From positions 1 through 38,953 of the forward strand of contig JAHDRA010000033.1 of assembly GCA_018433525.1 (NCBI GenBank): 38,953 nucleotides of DNA, written 5' to 3'. Below, in pieces: positions 1-8,905 of the stretch (positions are counted from its first letter, which is position 1; every line of letters begins with the position of its first letter). A model generated the notes under the pieces. It searched no databases, had not been told where the DNA came from, and was given only the letters and a program-made list of their open reading frames with translations. Made by a program: the position numbers and the translations under genes. The DNA is from Paludibacteraceae bacterium. GTDB lineage: Bacteria; Bacteroidota; Bacteroidia; Bacteroidales; Paludibacteraceae.

Positions 1-2106
1 AATTTGGTAGCAGTAATTTCCAACGGTACAGCCGTATTGGGGCTGGGCGACATTGGCGCGATGGCAGGGAAACCGGTTATGGAAGGAAAAGCTTTGCTGT
101 TTAAAATTTTCGCCGGTATTGATGTTTTCGACATTGAAGTAAACGAAAAAGATCCCGAAAAATTTATTCAGGCAGTAAAAGCTATCTCACCTACTTTTGG
201 CGGTATCAACCTGGAAGATATTAAAGCTCCGGAATGTTTCATGATAGAAGAACGATTAAAAGCAGAACTGGATATTCCCATCATGCACGACGATCAGCAC
301 GGAACAGCCATTATTTCGGGCGCCGGACTGATTAATGCACTTGAAATTGCCGGCAAAAGAATGGAAGACGTTAAAATCGTCGTTAATGGAGCCGGAGCCG
401 CAGCTGTTTCCTGCACAAAATTATATATCAGATTGGGCGCTAAACCTGAAAATATTGTCATGCTCGACTCAAAAGGAGTAATTAACAAACAACGCACCGA
501 CCTGAATGAAACGAAAAAAGCCTTTGCTACCGACAGAGAAATTAATACACTGGAAGAAGCTGTAAAGGGAGCAGATGTATTTTTAGGTTTATCGGTTGCC
601 GGCGTTCTGTCTATTGAAATGGTAAGATCAATGAATGAAAATCCCATTGTTTTTGCCTTAGCCAATCCAAATCCTGAAATATCTTATGAAGATGCTATCT
701 CGGCACGCGAAGATATTATTTTTGCAACCGGTCGTTCCGATCATCCCAATCAAATAAACAACGTACTCGGATTTCCTTATATTTTCCGTGGGGCACTTGA
801 TGTGAGGGCAACCTGCATCAATGAGGAGATGAAATTGGCTGCCGTTTATGCACTTGCTGAATTGGCAAAAAAACCAGTTCCTGACGTGGTGAATGCTGCC
901 TACAACTTGAAAAGATTAAGTTTTGGACGCGATTATATTATTCCCAAACCTCTCGATCCCCGCTTACTTACCATTGTGGCTCCGGCTGTAGCTCGAGCAG
1001 CGATGGAATCGGGGGTTGCACGCAAACACATTACCGACTGGGCCGGCTATAATGCAAAACTCCGTGAAACGATGGGTTATGACGATAAAATGCTGCGAAG
1101 CTTTTACGAAACAGCACGTCAAAATCCAAAACGGGTCGTATTTTCCGAAGCAAACCATCTGAATATGCTTAAAGCTGCCGAAATGGCTTACAATGAAGGT
1201 ATTTGTTTTCCTGTTCTGCTGGGTAATGAAGAAAAAATCAACAGCATTGCCCACGAATACAACATCGACTTGTCAGGAATTGAAATTATTAATCTCCGCC
1301 ACGACAGAGAAGAAGCAAGACGGATTGCTTATGCCGAAAAACTTGCAAAAAAACTGGGACGCGAAGGAATGACTTACGATGAAGCTTATGAAAAAATGTA
1401 TGAACGCAATTATTTCGGCATGATGATGGTTGAAACCGGAGAAGCGGATGCCCTTATCACTGGAGTTTATACAAAATATGCCGATGCCATTCAGGCAGCT
1501 AAAGACGTTATCGGCATCAGACCGGGGTCCAAACATATTGCAGCCATGCACATTATGAATACAAAAAAAGGAACTTTCTTCATGGCCGACACGTTATTTA
1601 ACCGTCATCCTTCTACCGAAACATTAATCGATATTGCCAAATTAACTTACCGTACAGTAAAATTCTTTGCACACGAACCGGTGATGGCCATGCTTTCCTA
1701 CTCCAATTTTGGTTCCGACAAACAGGGAAGTCCAGCCAGCGTTCACGAAGTAGTTGAAACATTGCACTGCGAAGTACCTGAAATGATAGTTGACGGTGAA
1801 ATGCAAGTGAATTTTGCACTGAACAAAGAATTGCGCGACCGCAAGTATCCTTTTACCAGATTAGCAGGGAAAGATGTCAATACATTGATTTTCCCCAATT
1901 TAAGTTCTGCAAATTCTGCTTACAAGCTATTGCTCGAAATGGGAATCTCGGAAGCTGTTGGGCCAATTCAAATGGGACTGAATAAGCCCGTACATATTTT
2001 GGATGTGGAAAGCTCCGTCCGCGATATTGTCAATATGACTGCTATCGCTGTTCTTGATGCCATTGTAGAAGAAAAAATTACAACCGAAAATCTCGAACGT
2101 ATTTAA
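1..2106 (+). CDS. maeB: NADP-dependent malic enzyme fused to phosphotransacetylase-like domain (5' partial)
   Basis: Oxidative decarboxylation of malate to pyruvate with NADP reduction, a cytoplasmic anaplerotic/NADPH reaction. The reading frame is open from the first base, so the true start lies upstream; families of this two-domain type are about 760 residues and roughly 60 N-terminal residues are missing. The visible part starts in the malic-enzyme catalytic region ([13 protein letters not shown], then MHDDQHGTA and the nucleotide-binding stretch VVNGAGAAA). It continues at about residue 370 of the visible part into a phosphate acetyl/butyryltransferase-like domain ([19 protein letters not shown], ending near [18 protein letters not shown]). 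In the characterised fusion enzymes this second domain is regulatory rather than a working acetyltransferase; that is family knowledge. A clear hairpin terminator follows the stop codon. The TTG at position 4 is not a real start. Confidence 0.95.
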   Translation, partial: NLVAVISNGTAVLGLGDIGAMAGKPVMEGKALLFKIFAGIDVFDIEVNEKDPEKFIQAVKAISPTFGGINLEDIKAPECFMIEERLKAELDIPIMHDDQHGTAIISGAGLINALEIAGKRMEDVKIVVNGAGAAAVSCTKLYIRLGAKPENIVMLDSKGVINKQRTDLNETKKAFATDREINTLEEAVKGADVFLGLSVAGVLSIEMVRSMNENPIVFALANPNPEISYEDAISAREDIIFATGRSDHPNQINNVLGFPYIFRGALDVRATCINEEMKLAAVYALAELAKKPVPDVVNAAYNLKRLSFGRDYIIPKPLDPRLLTIVAPAVARAAMESGVARKHITDWAGYNAKLRETMGYDDKMLRSFYETARQNPKRVVFSEANHLNMLKAAEMAYNEGICFPVLLGNEEKINSIAHEYNIDLSGIEIINLRHDREEARRIAYAEKLAKKLGREGMTYDEAYEKMYERNYFGMMMVETGEADALITGVYTKYADAIQAAKDVIGIRPGSKHIAAMHIMNTKKGTFFMADTLFNRHPSTETLIDIAKLTYRTVKFFAHEPVMAMLSYSNFGSDKQGSPASVHEVVETLHCEVPEMIVDGEMQVNFALNKELRDRKYPFTRLAGKDVNTLIFPNLSSANSAYKLLLEMGISEAVGPIQMGLNKPVHILDVESSVRDIVNMTAIAVLDAIVEEKITTENLERI

Positions 2107-2128
2107 TAATTTTTTCTTTCTAAACAAT

Positions 2129-2165
2129 TGCTCGATCATAGGAAAAATGGTCGAGCATTTTTAAT
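2129..2165 (+). terminator. Intrinsic terminator after maeB
   Basis: An 11-bp stem (TGCTCGATCAT paired with ATGGTCGAGCA, one G-T pair) with a short A-rich loop is followed by TTTTT. It begins 23 bases after the maeB stop codon. Confidence 0.8.
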
Positions 2166-2649
2166 TATTTTCAATCGTTTTGCCGCTCATCATTCATAAT
2201 TTCCATTTCCAAACAGGCTTGCAGAATTTTTAGATTTAAATTATACACAAACCAATAATTTCTGCAGCCTCCTTATTCTCTGATGGTATCCTTTCTATTT
2301 CGTTCGGTTTGGTCTAACCAATTACCTGTTTGCGAATCAAAAGTTTTTTATGCGATAAATACTTTTGGCCTCCGGATGCGTTTTGAAATGATTCATAATA
2401 AACATTGATGCAAAATTGCTTTTTACCAAAAAGGGATAGCATGGTTTTGATGAATATGGGACAGCTCTTCTGAGCTTGACTTTCCTTTTTTAAATTGTCA
2501 AAGCTTAATCCTGGTTTAATCCCCTGAATTTCGAAATTTCATGCTAAAGAAGCCGACGTCAGCGTTATTCATGTATTTTTGTTTTTTACCGTGTGAAATT
2601 CAAAAATTATCCCGTAAATTTGTGAACACAAAGTTTTGATTTAGCATTC
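2166..2649. other. Long intergenic region before recF, with a possible decayed minus-strand reading frame
   Basis: About 480 bp with no convincing gene. On the minus strand an open frame runs from an in-frame stop near 2540 to a stop at 2314-2316, with an ATG at 2440-2442 (42 codons). Its translation contains protein-like stretches (e.g. SLFGKKQFCINVYYESFQNA), and a second minus frame continues with NWLDQTERNRKDTIRE after the stop. This pattern suggests an eroded gene, but I do not recognise the family. The last ~40 bp carry the probable recF promoter. Confidence 0.35.
2615..2622 (+). promoter_or_regulatory. Probable -7 box for recF
   Basis: TAAATTTG matches the Bacteroidota -7 consensus TAnnTTTG and lies 28 bases before the recF ATG. 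No strong TTTG -33 box is visible; the nearest candidate is a GTG around 2591-2593. Confidence 0.45.
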
Positions 2650-3741
2650 ATGTACATCGAATCGATTAACATTGTCAATTATAAAAACATCCGTCAGGCT
2701 GAATTGAGCTTTTCCCCGAAAATCAATTGCTTTATTGGCAACAACGGGATGGGGAAAACCAATTTGCTGGATGCCGTATATTTTTTGTCTTTTTGTAAAA
2801 GTCATTCCAACTTTATTGATTCACAAAATATTTTTCATGAGGCCGATTTTGCCGTATTGCAGGCAAAATATCGTATGGGCGAAGCAACAGAGGAGATTTA
2901 TTGTGGAATGAAACGCAATCAGAAAAAGCAATTTAAACGCAACAAAAAGGACTACGAACGTCTATCCGACCACATTGGATTGTTACCGCTGGTATTGATT
3001 TCGCCCGAAGATTCGGTCCTTATTTCCGAAGGCAGCGACGAGAGAAGAAAGTTTGTTGATGGCGTGATTTCGCAATACGACAAAAAATATCTGCATAATT
3101 TATTGCTTTACAACAATGCGCTGAAGCAGCGAAATGCCTTGTTGAAGGTCGAAACGCCCGTCGACGAATCTTTGTTTGAAATTCTCGAAGAACAAATGGC
3201 CGACTATGGTTCTTACATTTTTGAACAACGAACCCGTTTTATCGATCAGTTGATTCCTGTGTTTCAACAGTACTATCGCTATATTTCTTCCCATGAAAAT
3301 GAGGAGATTGACATCACTTATTTGTCGCATTTTCAGCAAAACGATATAAAAAAACAAATGAAGTCAACCCGTGAACGGGATAAAATGCTTGGTTTTTCCA
3401 CACGAGGCATTCATAAGGATGAGTTGGAAATGTTGTTGAATGGTTATCCGATTAAGCGTGTGGGTTCACAAGGACAAAATAAAACTTTTTTGGTTTCGTT
3501 GAAATTGGCTCAATTCAAATTTCTTAAACAAACCCATCATCAACCACCGATACTTTTATTGGATGATATTTTTGACAAACTCGATGCCGATCGTGTTAGA
3601 AAAATTGTTGAACTTGTTTCACAGGAAACTTTCGGTCAGATTTTTATTACCGACACCAATCGCGAACATTTGGATCAAATTCTTTACCAACTCGATCAGG
3701 AAGCCAAAATTTTTAAGGTAGAGAATGGAATAATTTTGTAA
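2650..3741 (+). CDS. recF: DNA replication/repair protein RecF
   Basis: SMC-like ATPase that helps load RecA at single-strand gaps and stalled forks, working with RecO and RecR in the cytoplasm. The 363-residue length is normal for RecF. The N-terminus MYIESINIVNYKNI is typical, followed by a Walker A GNNGMGKT (residues 30-37). Near the C-terminus are the signature-like GSQGQNKTFLVSLKLAQ and the Walker B segment ILLLDDIFDKLD. It stands alone between two long intergenic gaps, not in the dnaA-dnaN-recF order of many bacteria. The ATG start coincides with the conserved N-terminus. Confidence 0.96.
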   Translation: MYIESINIVNYKNIRQAELSFSPKINCFIGNNGMGKTNLLDAVYFLSFCKSHSNFIDSQNIFHEADFAVLQAKYRMGEATEEIYCGMKRNQKKQFKRNKKDYERLSDHIGLLPLVLISPEDSVLISEGSDERRKFVDGVISQYDKKYLHNLLLYNNALKQRNALLKVETPVDESLFEILEEQMADYGSYIFEQRTRFIDQLIPVFQQYYRYISSHENEEIDITYLSHFQQNDIKKQMKSTRERDKMLGFSTRGIHKDELEMLLNGYPIKRVGSQGQNKTFLVSLKLAQFKFLKQTHHQPPILLLDDIFDKLDADRVRKIVELVSQETFGQIFITDTNREHLDQILYQLDQEAKIFKVENGIIL

Positions 3742-4040
3742 GTTTTATTAATCTCATCTATCTTTTTTCTATTTATATTATTAGGTTATAGATTTCCTTT
3801 ATTGAAAATTAATTATATGCAAAAGTTTTCAAATAAGGAAATTTTTTATTTAATATAAAAAGTTAAATTATTAATAATCAATAATATAATTTTTGAAATA
3901 GAAAATTTTTACCGAAAAGGAAAAATAATTATTGAAATTATTGGATAATCATTTTTTTATTTATAAACTTGCAGTTGTAAAAAATGCGTCGCTAATTTTT
4001 CTTAAACCTTTATTTATTAACCCAATTAAAAATTTTTGTT
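3742..4040. other. Very AT-rich intergenic region between recF and the ribonucleotide reductase
   Basis: No reading frame or RNA gene is visible. Only the promoter-like pair at 3941-3971 stands out. I looked for the conserved B12-box of a cobalamin riboswitch, because the next gene is B12-dependent, and did not see one. Confidence 0.6.
3941..3971 (+). promoter_or_regulatory. Probable promoter of the class II ribonucleotide reductase gene
   Basis: A TTG at 3941-3943, a 20-base spacer and TAAACTTG at 3964-3971 resemble the Bacteroidota -33/-7 pair (TTTG and TAnnTTTG, one mismatch in the second). The leader to the GTG start would be roughly 65 bases. Confidence 0.45.
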
Positions 4041-6590
4041 GTGAAACCAAAAACTTATACTGCCGAAGAAGTAAAAAAAGCCAGTTTTGAATATTTTCAG
4101 GGAGATGAATTGGCTGCCACTGTTTGGTCAACAAAATATGCGTTAAAAGATTCTTACGGGAATTTTTACGAGTTGACGCCGGATGACATGCACAAAAGAT
4201 TGGCTCGTGAAATTGCCAGAATCGAGAAACATTATCCCAATCCGCTGACAGAAGATGAACTTTTTGAACTTTTCCGGCATTTCAAGTATATCGTTCCACA
4301 AGGAAGCCCCATGACCGGAATTGGAAACGATTTTCAAATAGCTTCACTTTCCAATTGTTTTGTCATTGGTTTTGACCATGATGCCGATTCTTATGGCGGT
4401 ATCATTAAAATTGATGAAGAACAGGTTCAATTGATGAAGCGTCGGGGTGGAGTGGGGCATGATCTTTCTCACATTCGCCCCAAAGGTTCGCCGGTGAAAA
4501 ATTCCGCGCTTACTTCTACGGGAATTGTACCTTTTATGGAGCGTTATTCCAATTCTACTCGTGAAGTTGCACAGGATGGTCGTCGTGGTGCTTTGATGTT
4601 GACGGTTTCCATTAAACATCCCGATTCGGAATCGTTTATCGATGCAAAATTGGAAGCAGGGAAAATTACGGGTGCCAATATTTCGGTGAAAATTCACGAT
4701 GATTTTATGCAGGCTGCTTTGGCGCAGGAAACTTATACTCAGCAATTTCCTATAGAGGATGACCATCCGTGGTTCAAAAAAGAAATAGATGCCCATTCCC
4801 TGTGGAAAAAAATTATCCACAATGCTTGGCAATCGGCTGAACCGGGCGTACTTTTCTGGGATACCATTACCCGTGAATCTGTTCCCGACTGTTATGCCGA
4901 TTTGGGTTTCAAAACTATTTCTACCAATCCTTGTGGTGAAATTCCACTGTGCGGATACGATAGCTGCCGACTGCTGGCTATTAATCTGTATTCGTATGTC
5001 AATCATCCATTTACGCCGGAAGCTTCATTCGATTTCGATTTGTTTAAGAAGCATGTCGCAGTAGCTCAGCGAATTATGGACGATATTATTGATCTGGAAA
5101 TGGAGAAAATCGATAAAATTATGGCCAAAATAAATGCCGATCCCGAAGATGAAGAAATCAAACGCACGGAGCTCAAACTTTGGGAAAAAATTAAAAATAA
5201 AACTTCTATGGGTCGGCGTACCGGTGTGGGTACCACAGCTGAAGGAGACATGTTGGCTGCGTTGGGTTTACGTTATGGAACCAATTCTGCCATAGATTTT
5301 TCTGAACAGGTACACAAAATTCTTGCTTTGGCGGCTTATCGTTCTTCTGTGACTCTTGCCAAGGAACGCGGTGCTTTCAGCATTTATGATGCAAAACGCG
5401 AAGAAAAAAATCCCTATATTCTCCGTTTACGTGAAGCCGATCCTGAACTGTACGATGAAATGGTAAAACATGGAAGAAGAAACATTGCCTGCCTTACCAT
5501 TGCTCCAACCGGAACAACCAGCATCATGACACAGACAACTTCAGGTATCGAACCGGTTTTTATGCCGGTTTATACCCGTCGTCGAAAAGTGAATCCCAAT
5601 GATAAAAATGTTCGCGTAGATTTTGTGGACGAAAATGGCGATTCATGGGAAGAATATGTGGTTTTTCATCATAAGTTTGTTACATGGATGGAAGCCAATC
5701 ATTATTCCACTACCCAGAAGTATACCAAAGCAGAACTTGACGAATTGGTGGAAAAATCTCCCTATTACAAAGCAACAGCCAACGATATTGACTGGTTGAA
5801 AAAAGTTCAGATGCAGGGACGAATTCAAAAATGGGTGGACCATTCCATTAGCGTAACCATCAATTTACCTGCCGATACAACCGAAGAGCTGGTTGGTCAA
5901 CTTTATGAAGAAGCATGGCGTTGCGGATGTAAGGGAGTAACCGTTTATCGTGAAGGTTCACGAGCCGGCGTTTTGCTGTCGGTAGAAGAAAAAAAATCCG
6001 AGAAATCAGGCGAGAGAAAAATTTGCTTTCCTCAGTCGGAAGAGCATTTAATTCGTCCGAAAGAATTGGATTGCGATGTGGTCAGATTTCAGAATGCCAA
6101 AGATAAATGGATTGCTTTTGTAGGGCTGAAAGATGGGCGTCCTTATGAAATTTTTACCGGATTGGCTGATGACGAAGAAGGAATTGCATTGCCTAAAACC
6201 GTTACTCAGGGAAAAATAATTAAAACGGTGGACGAAAACGGCAACAAAAGATACGATTTTCAGTTTACCAACAAAAGAGGGTATAAAACAACCATTGAGG
6301 GCTTGTCCCATAAGTTTGACAAAGAATTTTGGAATTATGCCAAACTGATTTCAGGCGTGTTGCGTTACGGAATGCCGATTGACCAGGTAATAAAATTGGT
6401 TTCGGGACTGCAGTTGGACAGCGAATCAATCAACACTTGGAAAGTTGGAGTAGAACGTGCCCTGAAAAAATATATTCCGGATGGAACAGAAGCTAATGGT
6501 AAAAATTGTCCTTCCTGTGGACAAAAAACACTGATCTATCAAGAAGGTTGTTTAACCTGCAAAAACTGTGGATATTCGCATTGCGGATAA
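4041..6590 (+). CDS. nrdJ: Adenosylcobalamin-dependent (class II) ribonucleotide reductase
   Basis: Reduces ribonucleotides to deoxyribonucleotides using a cobalamin-generated thiyl radical; one polypeptide that needs no oxygen and no radical-generating subunit. At 849 residues it fits the long NrdJ form. Cys106 (ASLSNCFVIG), Cys298 (TNPCGEIPL) and Cys309 (GYDSCR) have the spacing of the class II redox pair and radical cysteine. IAPTGTTSIMTQTTSGIEP is the conserved phosphate-binding region. A C-terminal extension (about 640-800) precedes a zinc-ribbon-like tail CPSCGQK...CLTCKNCGYSHCG, which probably carries the re-reducing cysteines. The start is GTG; there is no in-frame ATG at the right place. 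A MITE-like repeat begins 10 bases after the stop codon. Confidence 0.95.
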   Translation: MKPKTYTAEEVKKASFEYFQGDELAATVWSTKYALKDSYGNFYELTPDDMHKRLAREIARIEKHYPNPLTEDELFELFRHFKYIVPQGSPMTGIGNDFQIASLSNCFVIGFDHDADSYGGIIKIDEEQVQLMKRRGGVGHDLSHIRPKGSPVKNSALTSTGIVPFMERYSNSTREVAQDGRRGALMLTVSIKHPDSESFIDAKLEAGKITGANISVKIHDDFMQAALAQETYTQQFPIEDDHPWFKKEIDAHSLWKKIIHNAWQSAEPGVLFWDTITRESVPDCYADLGFKTISTNPCGEIPLCGYDSCRLLAINLYSYVNHPFTPEASFDFDLFKKHVAVAQRIMDDIIDLEMEKIDKIMAKINADPEDEEIKRTELKLWEKIKNKTSMGRRTGVGTTAEGDMLAALGLRYGTNSAIDFSEQVHKILALAAYRSSVTLAKERGAFSIYDAKREEKNPYILRLREADPELYDEMVKHGRRNIACLTIAPTGTTSIMTQTTSGIEPVFMPVYTRRRKVNPNDKNVRVDFVDENGDSWEEYVVFHHKFVTWMEANHYSTTQKYTKAELDELVEKSPYYKATANDIDWLKKVQMQGRIQKWVDHSISVTINLPADTTEELVGQLYEEAWRCGCKGVTVYREGSRAGVLLSVEEKKSEKSGERKICFPQSEEHLIRPKELDCDVVRFQNAKDKWIAFVGLKDGRPYEIFTGLADDEEGIALPKTVTQGKIIKTVDENGNKRYDFQFTNKRGYKTTIEGLSHKFDKEFWNYAKLISGVLRYGMPIDQVIKLVSGLQLDSESINTWKVGVERALKKYIPDGTEANGKNCPSCGQKTLIYQEGCLTCKNCGYSHCG

Positions 6591-6593
6591 ATA

Positions 6594-6744
6594 TAATTTG
6601 AGTCCGCTCCGAAAAGTTTTATTTTTGAAAATTCGCTTCGCCCAAACGATAAAGAAAACTCATTTTTCAGCAACCTACATTTAAATTAAGGGCAAAAAGT
6701 TGCTGAATTTAGCTTTTTTGACTTTTCGGAGCGGACTCTAATTT
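6594..6744. repeat. MITE-like element, 139 bp, perfect 18-bp inverted ends and 6-bp flanking repeat
   Basis: GAGTCCGCTCCGAAAAGT at 6600-6617 is exactly reverse-complementary to ACTTTTCGGAGCGGACTC at 6721-6738. The element is flanked on both sides by TAATTT (6594-6599 and 6739-6744), which looks like a target-site duplication. A second inverted pair lies inside (TTCAGCAAC / GTTGCTGAA), so the whole can fold into a long imperfect hairpin. There is no room for a transposase, so it would have to be moved in trans. Being 10 bases past nrdJ, it may also act as a transcription terminator. Confidence 0.75.
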
Positions 6745-6890
6745 GATTTGTCTTTGGGAAAAAGGAACATTTAAAAAGATTGTTTAAACTTTTGTCTTGT
6801 TTTTAAAAAACTTACAAAAAGACTTTTAAATATAGCTTTTAATTGTATGTTGCTGCGTGTAGGGGAAAGTTGATGTTTTATGATTTCGGG

Positions 6891-7484
6891 CTATCGGTTA
6901 ATCAAATTCATAAATTCCTCACGTGTGCGCGCTTCCTGAAAAACGCCTGTAAAATCGGAAGTGGTTGTAATAGAATTTTGTTTTTGTATTCCTCTCATCT
7001 GCATGCACAGATGCTGCGCTTCGATAATAACCATTACCCCCATAGGATCGAGCGTGTTTTGAATACATTGTTTTATTTGTGTGGTCATACGTTCCTGTAC
7101 TTGCAATCGACGGGCATAAATTTCTACTACGCGTGCTATTTTGCTCAAACCGGTAATTTTTTTGTTGGGGATATAGGCAACATGCGCTTTTCCGAAAAAA
7201 GGAAGCAAATGATGTTCGCAAAGCGAATAAAAATCTATATCCTTAACAATAACCATCTGACGGTAGTTTTCTGTGAAAGTGGCCGTGCGTATAATTTCTT
7301 CAGCGTCCTGTTCGTAACCTTGTAGGAAAAACTGCATGGCGCGTGCCACTCTCTGAGGCGTTTGCAGCAAACCCTGACGGTCGGGGTTTTCGCCCAGCAG
7401 ACGGATAATTTCCTGATAATGTTGTGCAATTTCTCCTGTCTTTTTTTCGTCAAAAGGACGGGAACTGGTAATGTCGAAATCCAT
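6891..7484 (-). CDS. folE: GTP cyclohydrolase I
   Basis: Converts GTP to 7,8-dihydroneopterin triphosphate, the first step of folate/pterin synthesis; a cytoplasmic homodecamer. The 197-residue length is normal. The zinc-ligand motif [12 protein letters not shown] supplies Cys89 and His92, and HLCMQMRGI supplies Cys160, so all metal ligands are present. [15 protein letters not shown] and a central [19 protein letters not shown] complete the family signature. It lies 23 bases after the SPOR-protein gene and is probably co-transcribed with it. Confidence 0.96.
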   Translation of the reverse strand: MDFDITSSRPFDEKKTGEIAQHYQEIIRLLGENPDRQGLLQTPQRVARAMQFFLQGYEQDAEEIIRTATFTENYRQMVIVKDIDFYSLCEHHLLPFFGKAHVAYIPNKKITGLSKIARVVEIYARRLQVQERMTTQIKQCIQNTLDPMGVMVIIEAQHLCMQMRGIQKQNSITTTSDFTGVFQEARTREEFMNLINR

Positions 7485-7507
7485 GAAACTGATTTTTTTT
7501 CAAAAAG

Positions 7508-7993
7508 CTATTTTACAATCTGATCTCTCACCACATAAGTCTGACTTCGCAGGTCGGGAAAGACTTCCAGCAGCTTGTTGCGAAAGGCTTGCGCTTCATC
7601 TACCGAACTGAAGTCGCCTACGCGAACTTTCCAGAAAGGCGAGTTGTAGTTGACATAAACGCCGGTATTGGGGAAAGCCTCACGTATTTCTTTTTCTATT
7701 TTGAAAGCTTCAACTTTTCCGGTGCGCTGTTCGTTGCTCGAAAAAACCTGCACGCGGTAACCATTCCCCAACGTCGCTTCACGACCCGTTTTGGCGGTTT
7801 GCTTTTGATTGATAAGATTTTCTATGCGCTTGTCTTGATGAATGATAACTTTGCCTGCTCCATCCGATGCTTGAAGAACTTCAAAAATATTCTGTCGAAC
7901 AGATGTGCTTTCATCCTGAGCCTGAAGCCCGCCAGACACTGCGAGAAAAATTGTGAAAAGTAAAAATTTAAAATTTTTCATCATTTCATTCAT
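7508..7993 (-). CDS. Secreted SPOR-domain protein
   Basis: A 161-residue protein with an N-terminal signal peptide (MNEMMKNFKFLLFTIFLAVSG then LQAQDE). It has a C-terminal SPOR-like repeat (about 85-155: YRVQVFSSNEQRTGKVEAF, then VYVNYNSPFWKVRVGDFSS). SPOR domains bind denuded peptidoglycan glycan strands, so a periplasmic cell-wall role is likely. The start could be either of two nearby methionines (residue 1, 4 or 5). It is first in a two-gene unit with folE; a -7 box lies just upstream at 8004-8011. No enzymatic domain is visible. Confidence 0.85.
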   Translation of the reverse strand: MNEMMKNFKFLLFTIFLAVSGGLQAQDESTSVRQNIFEVLQASDGAGKVIIHQDKRIENLINQKQTAKTGREATLGNGYRVQVFSSNEQRTGKVEAFKIEKEIREAFPNTGVYVNYNSPFWKVRVGDFSSVDEAQAFRNKLLEVFPDLRSQTYVVRDQIVK

Positions 7994-8003
7994 GATTGGA
8001 GTG

Positions 8004-8011
8004 CAAAGTTA
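8004..8011 (-). promoter_or_regulatory. Probable -7 box for the SPOR-folE unit
   Basis: On the minus strand this reads TAACTTTG, a full match to TAnnTTTG, about 10 bases before the SPOR gene start. I see no clear -33 box. Confidence 0.45.
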
Positions 8012-8106
8012 TAAAATATCGGGTAAATCCGATAGCTTTTCGACGAAATTATGAAATAATGGAAAGATTGAACTAAATTTGGTCATCATTTTTTGAAGTT
8101 TAATGT

Positions 8107-8114
8107 TTATCTTT
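8107..8114 (+). promoter_or_regulatory. Probable -7 box that decides the ispD start
   Basis: TATCTTTG matches TAnnTTTG. It lies downstream of the first in-frame ATG (8103) and 24 bases before the second (8139). A transcript from here could not include the first ATG, which supports 8139 as the start. Confidence 0.5.
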
Positions 8115-8138
8115 GTTCGTAACTATTTTTCCCAATTT

Positions 8139-8873
8139 ATGGAACTTACAAAAATTGTGCTTATTGTTGCCGGCGGAAAAGGTGAACGCATGCAGTCCGA
8201 CATTCCAAAACAGTTTATTGAAATAGCGGGAAAACCCATATTGATGCACACCATTGAAGCTTTTGCACGTTACGATTTCGATTTACCTGTATTTGTGGTT
8301 TTGCCTGTAACTCAAATTGAATTTTGGAAAAATCTTTGTTCGAAATATTCTTTCAAATTTTCTCACCAAGTGGTTATTGGTGGCGAAACGCGTTTTCATT
8401 CCGTAAAAAACGGGTTGGAAGCTGTTGCTGCTTTTTTAGCGTCGCTTTATCCGGATAAATCTGAGGAAGAGAATAATTCAGCATTGGTTGCTGTGCACGA
8501 TGGTGTTCGGCCTTTGGTAAGTGTGGAGACCATTCGGCGTTGTTTTGACGAAGCCGAAAAATTTGGTTCGGCCATACCGAGTATGGATTTGGTTGATAGC
8601 CTTCGCACAATTCATACCAAGTACAGCCAATCGTTGGACAGAAGTGCCTACAAACTGGTGCAAACGCCGCAGGTTTTTGATTTTAACATTTTGAAAAAGG
8701 CTTATGAGCAGGAGTTTTCTCCACTTTTCACCGACGATGCTTCTGTGGTTGAAGCTATCGGTGTAAATGTTCATCTCACCGAAGGAAATCGGGAAAATAT
8801 TAAACTGACTACAGCTTTTGATTTGGAATTGGCATCTTTTCTGTTGGCGAAAAGAGAAAACAGCAGTTATTGA
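8139..8873 (+). CDS. ispD: 2-C-methyl-D-erythritol 4-phosphate cytidylyltransferase
   Basis: Makes CDP-methylerythritol from MEP and CTP, the third step of the non-mevalonate isoprenoid pathway. The protein is 244 residues from the chosen ATG. The N-terminal nucleotide-binding motif LIVAGGKGERMQSDIPKQF (residues 8-26) carries the catalytic Arg17 and Lys24, and HDGVRPLVS is the second conserved motif. An ATG 12 codons upstream (8103) is in frame. It is rejected because a -7 box overlaps that region and because family members start just before the AGG motif. The gene is followed after 32 bases by recG, probably in one operon. Confidence 0.94.
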   Translation: MELTKIVLIVAGGKGERMQSDIPKQFIEIAGKPILMHTIEAFARYDFDLPVFVVLPVTQIEFWKNLCSKYSFKFSHQVVIGGETRFHSVKNGLEAVAAFLASLYPDKSEEENNSALVAVHDGVRPLVSVETIRRCFDEAEKFGSAIPSMDLVDSLRTIHTKYSQSLDRSAYKLVQTPQVFDFNILKKAYEQEFSPLFTDDASVVEAIGVNVHLTEGNRENIKLTTAFDLELASFLLAKRENSSY

Positions 8874-8905
8874 TTTGGAAAATTTTTTGAAGATTTTTTA
8901 CATAA

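Noticed and set aside
3742..4040. Possible cobalamin riboswitch before the B12-dependent reductase
   Set aside because: No B12-box-like conserved core was seen; the region is plain AT-rich DNA with a promoter.
4344..5006. 220-codon minus-strand frame inside nrdJ
   Set aside because: Antisense shadow of conserved reductase sequence; no family resemblance.
8103..8138. Upstream ATG for ispD
   Set aside because: A -7 promoter box overlaps it and IspD proteins start just before the AGG motif.
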